DNA from: CAZWVM01 sp964637705
GTDB lineage: Bacteria > UBA8481
NCBI GenBank assembly: GCA_964637705.1
Contig: CAZWVM010000070.1
Coordinates: forward strand, 1 to 16,327
DNA: 16,327 nt
Direction of reading: 5' to 3'
Shown: positions 1 to 5,630 of the stretch, piece after piece
Layout: every line of letters begins with the position of its first letter
Numbering within the stretch: position 1 is the first letter of the stretch
The notes under the pieces: model-generated
What the model was told of the DNA's origin: nothing
The model's database searches: none
Seen by the model: only the letters and a program-made list of their open reading frames with translations
Program-made: the position numbers and the translations under genes

Positions 1-80
1 GAACCGGGTCAGGCCCTGACCGGAGCAGCCCTAAGCGATCATGCCCGTGTGCCGCGGACAGGCTGGCCGGAGTTCCGAAG
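1..80 (+). ncRNA. ffs: Signal recognition particle RNA (4.5S/small SRP RNA), 3' part only
   Basis: This is the RNA scaffold of the signal recognition particle, which binds Ffh and directs membrane and secreted proteins to the translocon. It is recognised by alignment with the E. coli 4.5S RNA core. GGTCAGG, then a short apical hairpin, then AGCAGCC (the two strands of the conserved symmetric loop) lie at about 7-34. GTGTGCCG and GCTGGC follow near 48-67. The 5' strand of the long hairpin lies outside the window, so the molecule is truncated by the window edge. The 3' end is estimated from the E. coli RNA, which has about 13 nt after GCTGGC, and is uncertain by roughly 10 nt. The apical loop reads CC-CTGACC-GG instead of a GGAA tetraloop. 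ffs directly upstream of dnaX is a common bacterial arrangement, which supports the call. Confidence 0.8.
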
Positions 81-155
81 TCCCGACTCGCGCCGGACGC
101 CGACCACGAGGACGGGGGCGTGCCACTTGATCATCGAAAGCCGAGGATGGACGAC

Positions 156-1814
156 ATGGCCACGCGCGCATCCCAGCCGGACAAGAACGCCTCCTACGAG
201 GGATTGGCGCGCCGTTATCGCCCGCAGAACTTCGGCGAGGTCATCGGCCAGGCGCACGTCGTAGGAACCTTGCGCCGGGCCGTCGAGACGGGACTGCGCG
301 CGACGGCCTACCTCTTCGTGGGAGGCCGGGGACTGGGCAAGACGACGATGGCCCGCATCCTCGCCAAGGCTCTCAATTGCGAAAAGGGCACGTCGAAGGA
401 ACCATGCGGCGCCTGCACGTCCTGCCTCGAGATCGCGTCCGGATCCCACATCGACGTATTGGAGATCGATGCGGCGAGTCACACGGGCGTGGACAACGTC
501 CGGGAGACGATCATCCAGGCCGTCGCGACGGCGCCCGCGCGGGGTCGGGTGAAGGTCTTCATCATCGACGAGGCTCACATGCTTTCCAACCAGGCATTCG
601 GAGCGCTCCTGAAGACCATGGAGGAGCCTCCTCCCCATGTCCTCTTCATCCTTGCCACGACCGAGGGGCACAAGGTTCCCTCGCCGATCCGGTCCCGTTG
701 CCAGCGATTCGATTTCCGGCCGGTCAGCCTGGACGAACTCGCGGCGCGTCTCGGCGACGTGGCGAAGAAGGAGGGCATCGCGATCGACGAAGACGCCGTG
801 CGGCTCATCGGCGACTACGCGGAGGGAGGCGTGCGCGACGCGCTCTCCGCTCTCGATCTCGTCCGCTCGTTCTGCCCCGAACGCATCACTCTGAAAGGCG
901 CGGAGGAGGCCCTGGGCGTCATCCCCACGGCGACCCTGAGGCGCTTCCTCGATCTCGTCGGACGCGGCGATTCCGCCGCCTGCGAGGAGCTGTTGCGCGA
1001 GGTTCTGCGGCAAGGCGCGGATGCAGGGGAGATCCTCAAGGGCCTCCTCTCCATCTTCCGGCAGGAGCTGATCGCCCAGGTCGGCGGTCGAGATTCCGCT
1101 TTCTCGCGGGGCCGGCTCGTGCGAAGCGTGGAAGCGATTCTCGCGGCCGCGGACCGTGCGCGCTTCAGCCGTCATCCGCAGGTCGAGTTGGAGGTCCTGC
1201 TCTGCAGGCTCGCGGAGATGGCCAACGAAGAGATGACTCTGAAGCAGCTCTATGACCGGCTGATCGAGATCGAGACGGATTCCGGCGCGGCCGCACGATC
1301 GTCCGGCGGTCCGGCACCGGAACGGACGGAGACGGCGCGACCCGTCCGCCCGTCCGATGAAATGAAAACAGGACGGGAGGGGGCCCGGAGGCCGTCTCCC
1401 TCCGGAGCGGCGTCGTTTCCCATGAAGCGATTCCACGAGGAACTGGCGGGAGCGGCTCCCGTCGCCTCTGCGCTCTGCAAGGACGTGCGCGTCGAATCGA
1501 AGGAAAGCGGATCCTATCTCCTCCTCTTCGACCAGCCCTTTCTCTTCGAGCGCTTCGGAAAGGACCGCAAGGCCCAGGGCGACGTGAAGAAGGTGCTCGA
1601 GTCGATCGTCGGCGGCAAAGTCTCGATCGACTTCAGGCTCGTCGAAGGTTCCGCCCCGGCGCCGGTGCAGAACGTGTTTCCCCTCGACGACGGCGCCGAA
1701 CCCGCGAAAAGCTCGCAGGGCGGTCTCTCCGGCGGCGCGCAGGATCTCGAACCGGAGATCGAGCGGATCCGCCGGATCTTCAAGGCCGATGTCGTGGAGA
1801 TCGTCGACGAATAG
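156..1814 (+). CDS. dnaX: DNA polymerase III subunit gamma/tau
   Basis: This is the AAA+ motor subunit of the replicative clamp loader. It opens and loads the beta clamp on primed DNA, and its C-terminal tau part links to the polymerase. The 552-residue product has Walker A GGRGLGKTT at 56-64, a zinc knuckle of four cysteines (C75, C84, C87, C90; spacing C-x8-C-x2-C-x2-C), Walker B IIDEA at 136-140, sensor 1 LATTE at 166-170 and the SRC arginine-finger region at 180-182. A variable Pro/Arg/Ser-rich linker (about 370-420) leads to a tau-like C-terminal domain. I chose the ATG at 156 because GAGG (143-146) lies 9 nt upstream. A GTG at 120 and an ATG at 147 are in frame but lack good ribosome binding sites. 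I see no A-AAA-AAG slippery site, so a short gamma form is not predicted. The gene follows the SRP RNA. The usual ybaB-recR partners do not follow it. Confidence 0.96.
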   Translation: MATRASQPDKNASYEGLARRYRPQNFGEVIGQAHVVGTLRRAVETGLRATAYLFVGGRGLGKTTMARILAKALNCEKGTSKEPCGACTSCLEIASGSHIDVLEIDAASHTGVDNVRETIIQAVATAPARGRVKVFIIDEAHMLSNQAFGALLKTMEEPPPHVLFILATTEGHKVPSPIRSRCQRFDFRPVSLDELAARLGDVAKKEGIAIDEDAVRLIGDYAEGGVRDALSALDLVRSFCPERITLKGAEEALGVIPTATLRRFLDLVGRGDSAACEELLREVLRQGADAGEILKGLLSIFRQELIAQVGGRDSAFSRGRLVRSVEAILAAADRARFSRHPQVELEVLLCRLAEMANEEMTLKQLYDRLIEIETDSGAAARSSGGPAPERTETARPVRPSDEMKTGREGARRPSPSGAASFPMKRFHEELAGAAPVASALCKDVRVESKESGSYLLLFDQPFLFERFGKDRKAQGDVKKVLESIVGGKVSIDFRLVEGSAPAPVQNVFPLDDGAEPAKSSQGGLSGGAQDLEPEIERIRRIFKADVVEIVDE

Positions 1815-1887
1815 GGATCTTCAGTCCTTTTCAATTCGCCGCATGGTACTCTTTTTCTCACAACGCTGGAGAATCGTGTCCCCGAAC

Positions 1888-1896
1888 TGATATGAT
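1888..1896 (+). promoter_or_regulatory. Extended -10 promoter element (TGATATGAT) of the PorV-like gene
   Basis: TATGAT at 1891-1896 is preceded by TG one base upstream (1888-1889), which gives an extended -10 element. I see no convincing -35 at 16-18 bp. Transcription would begin about 7 nt after the hexamer, at or next to the ATG at 1904, so the mRNA would be leaderless or nearly so. No Shine-Dalgarno sequence precedes either candidate start, which agrees with this reading. It is predicted from sequence only. Confidence 0.5.
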
Positions 1897-1903
1897 CTGT
1901 GCC

Positions 1904-2830
1904 ATGGTGCGCGCGGCGACCATCCTGTCGGTGACCATCGTCCTGGCCGTTCTTCTCGCTCCCTCCGCCTCGGCGGTCGAGATCGCGAAGAACGCCGGGA
2001 CGCGGGGCGCGGATTTCCTGCGGATCGAGGCCGGAGCCCGTCATGCCGCCCTGGGCGGCACGTATGCCGCCTACGGCACGAGCGTCTTCACTCTCTTCGG
2101 TCAGCCGGCCGCGATCGCCGAGCGCACGGGCTACGAGGTCGGATTGCAGCACAACGAGTGGGTGCAGGGCATCAGCCAGCAATACGGCGGATTCCAGATG
2201 CCCCTGGGTTCCGGGCGCGTCGCGATGACCGCGAGCCTCCTGGGCGCGAGCGGGATCCAGCGCACCACCGACGACGCCTTCGGCCGCTTCGGAGTCTCCT
2301 CCGGGACCTTCGGCGTGAACGACTACGCGCTCGCTCTCCATTACGCGCGCATTTTCGGCGGAACGACGGCCGCCGGGGCGGCCGTCAGGTACATCCGCAG
2401 CGAAATGGACGACGTGAGCGCGAACGGAGTGGCGATCGACCTGGGCCTGAGACGGCGGATCAACCCGGGCCTGACGCTCGGCGCCTCCGTCACGAACCTC
2501 GGCCAGGGCCTCAAGTTCCTCCGCGATCGAAGCGACCTGCCGGTCACCGGCCGTGTCGGCGCAGCCTACGAACTCGGCCGGCTGCTCTTCGTCACCGACC
2601 TGACCTACACCGGTTCGGACGACCTCGAGGGCATGTTCGGCGCGGAGTGGAAGCCGGTCGAGATGGTGGCGCTCAGGGCGGGCTACAAGACCCAGACCCG
2701 GTCCGACCTCGGCGAGGGTCTCACCGCCGGCATCGGTCTCACGGTCGACGCCATCACGCTGGACTACGCCTACGTGCCCTTCGGGCCCCTGGGAGAAACC
2801 CACCGCATCAGCGGCAGCTACTCGTTCTGA
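1904..2830 (+). CDS. PorV/PorQ-family outer-membrane beta-barrel protein
   Basis: The product is 308 residues with a clear signal peptide: Val-Arg, then a hydrophobic stretch at 4-19, and Ala-Ser-Ala cleavage after residue 24. The mature part opens with the family's characteristic pattern, in which a hydrophobic Gly/Ala-rich segment (GADFLRIEAGARHAALGG) is followed by a stretch resembling the usual 'NPAG' motif (here GQPAAIA). The rest alternates short beta strands (for example YALALHYARIFGG and LLFVTDLTY) and ends in Phe, as outer-membrane barrels do. Family members form FadL-like barrels. PorV itself acts as a shuttle for type IX secretion substrates, but many relatives occur without that system and have unknown cargo. 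The ATG at 1892 is in frame. I prefer 1904 because it gives a cleaner signal peptide and sits where transcription should start. It ends 10 bp from the convergent peroxiredoxin gene, with no visible terminator between them. The family call is good, but the exact role is unknown. Confidence 0.85.
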   Translation: MVRAATILSVTIVLAVLLAPSASAVEIAKNAGTRGADFLRIEAGARHAALGGTYAAYGTSVFTLFGQPAAIAERTGYEVGLQHNEWVQGISQQYGGFQMPLGSGRVAMTASLLGASGIQRTTDDAFGRFGVSSGTFGVNDYALALHYARIFGGTTAAGAAVRYIRSEMDDVSANGVAIDLGLRRRINPGLTLGASVTNLGQGLKFLRDRSDLPVTGRVGAAYELGRLLFVTDLTYTGSDDLEGMFGAEWKPVEMVALRAGYKTQTRSDLGEGLTAGIGLTVDAITLDYAYVPFGPLGETHRISGSYSF

Positions 2831-2840
2831 TAAGGACTCG

Positions 2841-3314
2841 TCAGAGCGCGGCGAGGGCCTTCTGGATCGCCTCGAAATCCGGCAGTCGCTTCGGATCGTC
2901 GGAGACCCAGGCGTAGCGGACGACGCCCTGCGCGTCGAGGACGAACGCTGATCTCTTCGCGACGCCCTTCAAACCGACGAGATCCTCGTGCAGGCAATCG
3001 AAGGCCCGCGCGGCCTCCTTGTTGAAGTCCGACCAGAACTCGAAGGTGAACCCTTCCTTCTCCGCCCAGAGCTTCCAGGCGAAGGGAGAATCCACGGAAA
3101 TCGCCACGACGCGCGTCTTGAGGGAGTTGTAACGCTGGATGCTGTCGCGCACGGAGCAGAGCTCCGACTGGCAGACGCCCGTGTTGACAAGGGGAAAGAA
3201 GAGAAGAAGGGCGGGAGAACCGGCCAGTTCCGAGACCTTCACCTTCGCGGGACCCTGCTCCCCCAACCTCACCAAGGTGGCTTCCGGCGCCCGGTCGTTG
3301 ATCTTCGTCGTCAT
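2841..3314 (-). CDS. Peroxiredoxin, AhpC/TSA family (AhpE-like)
   Basis: This is a cytosolic thiol peroxidase that reduces hydrogen peroxide, organic hydroperoxides or peroxynitrite. The 157-residue thioredoxin fold carries the peroxidatic motif P-x3-T-x2-C as PLVNTGVC, with the catalytic Cys at 48. A second Cys at 53 (ELC) could act as the resolving cysteine. Length and the GVCxxELC context resemble the AhpE/1-Cys-like branch more than Bcp or Tpx. The start MTTKIN is fixed by a very strong Shine-Dalgarno sequence, AAAAGGAGG, 6 nt upstream. An in-frame extension of 18 codons would run back across the promoter and is rejected. The gene lies 57 bp downstream of cinA on the same strand but has its own promoter with an overlapping palindrome, so it is probably regulated separately. 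The physiological reductant is not evident from the neighbourhood. Confidence 0.92.
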   Translation of the reverse strand: MTTKINDRAPEATLVRLGEQGPAKVKVSELAGSPALLLFFPLVNTGVCQSELCSVRDSIQRYNSLKTRVVAISVDSPFAWKLWAEKEGFTFEFWSDFNKEAARAFDCLHEDLVGLKGVAKRSAFVLDAQGVVRYAWVSDDPKRLPDFEAIQKALAAL

Positions 3315-3320
3315 GAACAA

Positions 3321-3329
3321 CCTCCTTTT
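3321..3329 (-). promoter_or_regulatory. Strong Shine-Dalgarno sequence of the peroxiredoxin gene
   Basis: The minus strand reads AAAAGGAGG, 6 nt before the ATG at 3314. This near-perfect anti-16S complement decides the start codon. It also shows that the organism uses Shine-Dalgarno initiation alongside the apparently leaderless genes elsewhere in the window. Confidence 0.85.
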
Positions 3330-3334
3330 CAGGA

Positions 3335-3353
3335 CTATATTTGTACCATATAG
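3335..3353. promoter_or_regulatory. 19-bp palindrome over the -10 box, probable operator for the peroxiredoxin gene
   Basis: CTATAT (3335-3340) and ATATAG (3348-3353) are perfect 6-bp inverted arms around a 7-bp centre (TTGTACC). The site is strikingly AT-rich in GC-rich DNA and covers the predicted -10 element. A dimeric repressor bound here would block RNA polymerase. Size and position fit a redox- or metal-sensing winged-helix regulator (Rrf2, MarR/OhrR or Fur/PerR type), but I cannot assign the family and no regulator gene lies nearby. Confidence 0.5.
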
Positions 3354-3368
3354 CGCGGCCGGATGCAA
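3340..3368 (-). promoter_or_regulatory. Promoter of the peroxiredoxin gene (TTGCAT-17-TACAAA)
   Basis: On the minus strand, TTGCAT (3368-3363) is followed after 17 bp by TACAAA (3345-3340). The predicted start near 3332 leaves a leader of about 18 nt holding the Shine-Dalgarno sequence. The -35 lies just past the cinA stop codon. Prediction only. Confidence 0.55.
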
Positions 3369-3371
3369 TTC

Positions 3372-4598
3372 CTACCGGATTTTCTTTTTTTGAAGGGGAG
3401 GCAGGCTGCGCCGAAGAAGATCGAGCGCGGCGCGACAGGAAGCGATCCTCACCGTCTCGCGGCGGCCGCGAAAGAGGTGCACCTCGGCCGCCTCGACGCC
3501 CGGCCCGGAGACGGCGACATGGACCGTGCCCACGGGCTTGCCCGGCACGGCGCCACCCGGACCGGCGATGCCGGTGACGGAGACGCCCCAGACGGATCGA
3601 AGAGCCCTTCTGACACCGCGGGCCATGGACAGCGCGGTTTCCCTCGAGACGGCGCCGTGCGTCCTCAGGAGTCGCGCCGATACGTCGAGAAGACGCTGCT
3701 TCGCGTCGTTGTCGTAGGCGACGATGGCGCCGCGGAAGGTCGCGGAGGAGCCGGGCACGGACGTCAGCACGGAGCCGACCATTCCGCCGGTGCAGGACTC
3801 GGCCACCGACACCGACTCGCCCCGCGCGGCCAGTGCCGCAAGAACGGCCTCCTCGAGTTTCTCCCCCGTCACCGTGAAGACATGCCGCCCGAGGCGCGCG
3901 CGCACCGTGCGGAGGAGCCCCCGGTCGGGTAGGACGAGCTGGACGATGCCGGGGGAGGGGAGGATCGATACGAGGCCGCGGCGGAAGGAAGGCAGGTCGA
4001 GGAAGAGATCCTCGATCACGGGTTCCCTCAAGCCCGCCACCCCGACCACGACGCGCCCGTCGCCGCTCGCGCAGAGGCCGCGCGCAATCAGTTCCGGCTC
4101 GAGCGAATCGCCGAGAATGGCTTGAAGCTCCGAGGGCACGCCGGGCAGGGCCACGTAGACCCTGCGCAAGCGCTCCGCCAGCAGTCCCTCCGCCAGACCC
4201 GCCGGATTCTCCAGGGGCTTTGCACCGCGCGGAAACAGGGCGAAGACCTCGTAGCGCCGCGTGAACCGGATGCCGCGATGCCGGAGTTTCCCCACGAGCC
4301 GCTCGCGCGCGGACGGATCGCGGGCGAGGGGACAGCCAAGAAAGCGCGCTAGGTTCAGGCGGGTTCGGTCGTCGCGCGTGCTGCCCAGCCCCCCCGTGAC
4401 GAGGACCAGGCGCGCCCGCGCAGCGCGGAGCGCCTCGAGGATGTCGCCGTCCCGATCTCCGACCATGACCACGCGGCGAATGTCGATGCCGCGCGGTGCA
4501 AGCCAGCCGGCAAGGCTCTTCGTGTTCGCGTCCTCGCGCAGGCCGGCGAGAATCTCCTTGCCGATGACGAGGATCTCCGCCTCGATCCGGCGGCTCAT
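3372..4598 (-). CDS. cinA: CinA-family protein (MoaB-like domain plus nicotinamide-nucleotide amidase domain)
   Basis: CinA proteins act in pyridine-nucleotide salvage. The C-terminal domain deamidates nicotinamide mononucleotide to nicotinate mononucleotide, and the N-terminal COG1058/MoaB-like domain is associated with ADP-ribose pyrophosphatase activity. The 408-residue product has the N-terminal domain at about 7-170 (EILVIGKEIL, then VTGGLGSTRDD at 68-77) and the amidase domain at about 248-400. The amidase domain has AESCTGG at 266-272 carrying the catalytic Ser, and VTGIAGPGG at 341-349. The N-terminal motifs deviate slightly: GKEIL replaces the common GTELL, and Ser replaces Pro in GGLGPTxDD. 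The start MSRRIEAE overlaps the lipA stop codon (ATGA), implying translational coupling. A 37-codon upstream extension lies inside lipA and is rejected. The basic tail KKKIR ends 57 bp before the peroxiredoxin gene. The fused two-domain architecture is normal for the family. Confidence 0.93.
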   Translation of the reverse strand: MSRRIEAEILVIGKEILAGLREDANTKSLAGWLAPRGIDIRRVVMVGDRDGDILEALRAARARLVLVTGGLGSTRDDRTRLNLARFLGCPLARDPSARERLVGKLRHRGIRFTRRYEVFALFPRGAKPLENPAGLAEGLLAERLRRVYVALPGVPSELQAILGDSLEPELIARGLCASGDGRVVVGVAGLREPVIEDLFLDLPSFRRGLVSILPSPGIVQLVLPDRGLLRTVRARLGRHVFTVTGEKLEEAVLAALAARGESVSVAESCTGGMVGSVLTSVPGSSATFRGAIVAYDNDAKQRLLDVSARLLRTHGAVSRETALSMARGVRRALRSVWGVSVTGIAGPGGAVPGKPVGTVHVAVSGPGVEAAEVHLFRGRRETVRIASCRAALDLLRRSLPPLQKKKIR

Positions 4599-5482
4599 TT
4601 CCGCGCCCCCCCCGCGGCAGCCGACTGTTCCTCGGCGTGGAAAGACGATCTCACCAGCGGCCCCGACTCGACGTGGCGGAATCCCCGCGACTCCGCGAAC
4701 TCCCTCCATGCCGCGAACTCTCCGGGCGTCACGTAACGTTCAACGGGGAGATGATCCAACGTGGGCCGCAGGTACTGCCCGAGAGTGAGGAGGACGACCC
4801 CGGCGGATCGCGCGGCCTCGATCGTCTCGCGCACCTCGTCGTCCTTCTCGCCCAGCCCCAGCATCAGGCCGGTCTTCGCGACGAATCCGGCGGCGCGGGC
4901 GCAGGCCAGGAGCTCCAGCGAGCGGGCGAAATCGGCGCCGGGACGGGCGTGCGGATAGAGCCGGGGCACCGTCTCGAGATTGTGACCCAGGATGTCCGGG
5001 CGCGCGTCGAGAAGGATGCCGAGCGCGGATTCGTCGCCCCGAAAATCAGGGACGAGCACCTCGATCGCGGTGCCCGGGCTCGTGGCGCGGATCTCCGTCA
5101 CGACCGACGCCCAGTGACGGGCACCGCCGTCGGGAAGATCGTCGCGCGTCACGGAGGTGACCACGACGTGGCGAAGCCCGAGCGCGTTCACCGCCCGGGC
5201 GATCCGCTCCGGTTCGCCCGGATCCGGAGGAAGGGGAGAACCGGCTTCCACCGCGCAGAAACGGCAGTTCCGCGTGCAACGCTCACCCAGGAGAAGAAAC
5301 GTCGCCGTGCCGGCGTTCCAACAGGAGCCGATATTGGGGCAGCGAGCGCTCTGGCAGACCGTCGAAAGGCCCTGGGCTCGTAAGACGGATCCCACTCGGT
5401 CGAGAACCGGTCCGGAGGGAATGCGGCTCTTCAACCATTCCGGCTTGCGCAAGGTGTCATTCACGGGGGATCCGCCCCACAT
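4595..5482 (-). CDS. lipA: Lipoyl synthase (radical SAM)
   Basis: It inserts two sulfur atoms into the octanoyl chain bound to lipoyl domains of 2-oxoacid dehydrogenases and the glycine cleavage H protein, in the cytosol. The 295-residue product shows both iron-sulfur binding motifs: auxiliary cluster C43-x4-C48-x5-C54 (CQSARCPNIGSC) and radical SAM C69-x3-C73-x2-C76 (CTRNCRFC). The C-terminal R-S-S-F motif at 278-281 contains the serine that ligates and sacrifices the auxiliary cluster. I chose the ATG at 5482 because GGGAGG lies 6 nt upstream. An ATG 10 codons earlier (5512) is also possible, with a weaker AAGGA. The further upstream extension is not plausible because it runs into the divergent gene. 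The stop overlaps cinA. No lipB or lipoate ligase gene is present in the window. Confidence 0.96.
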   Translation of the reverse strand: MWGGSPVNDTLRKPEWLKSRIPSGPVLDRVGSVLRAQGLSTVCQSARCPNIGSCWNAGTATFLLLGERCTRNCRFCAVEAGSPLPPDPGEPERIARAVNALGLRHVVVTSVTRDDLPDGGARHWASVVTEIRATSPGTAIEVLVPDFRGDESALGILLDARPDILGHNLETVPRLYPHARPGADFARSLELLACARAAGFVAKTGLMLGLGEKDDEVRETIEAARSAGVVLLTLGQYLRPTLDHLPVERYVTPGEFAAWREFAESRGFRHVESGPLVRSSFHAEEQSAAAGGARK

Positions 5483-5578
5483 CGCGTTCCTCCCTCCTTT
5501 CTCGTCGTCCATGGACGGATTCCTTTCACGAGGCCGCCCCTTCACGGGAAACGATCCGGCGCGGCGACGACCGCGGTC

Positions 5579-5607
5579 TCGACGGCCGAAGCTCCCCTCG
5601 ATACTAT
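5579..5607 (+). promoter_or_regulatory. Promoter of the GT-C-like gene (TCGACG-17-TACTAT), predicted leaderless
   Basis: TCGACG (5579-5584) lies 17 bp upstream of TACTAT (5602-5607), and the ATG at 5614 follows after 6 nt. The expected transcription start therefore falls on the A of the start codon. No Shine-Dalgarno sequence is present. Hexamer matches are 4/6 for the -35 and 5/6 for the -10. Prediction only. Confidence 0.55.
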
Positions 5608-5630
5608 CACTCCATGATCCGCGGCCGCAA
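5601..5630 (-). promoter_or_regulatory. Possible divergent promoter for lipA-cinA sharing the same -10 region
   Basis: Read on the minus strand, TTGCGG (5630-5625) is followed after 18 bp by TAGTAT (5606-5601). This is nearly the exact complement of the plus-strand -10, because GATACTATC is almost palindromic. Transcription would start near 5594 and give lipA a leader of about 80-110 nt. The hexamers are weak (3/6 and 4/6), so this is tentative. Confidence 0.25.

Noticed and set aside
1355..1372. Possible programmed frameshift site in dnaX (A-rich GAAATGAAAACAGG).
   Set aside because: It is not an A-AAA-AAG heptamer in the right frame, and no downstream stem-loop with an early stop is evident.
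39..1436. A 465-codon minus-strand open frame opposite dnaX, and a similar 429-codon frame at 1514-2803.
   Set aside because: Both are antisense to well-supported genes (dnaX, PorV-like) and have Arg/Gly/Glu-rich compositions typical of shadow frames.
3315..3368. Extension of the peroxiredoxin by 18 residues to an upstream ATG.
   Set aside because: It would translate through the predicted -10, the palindrome and the strong Shine-Dalgarno sequence. The downstream ATG has ideal spacing.
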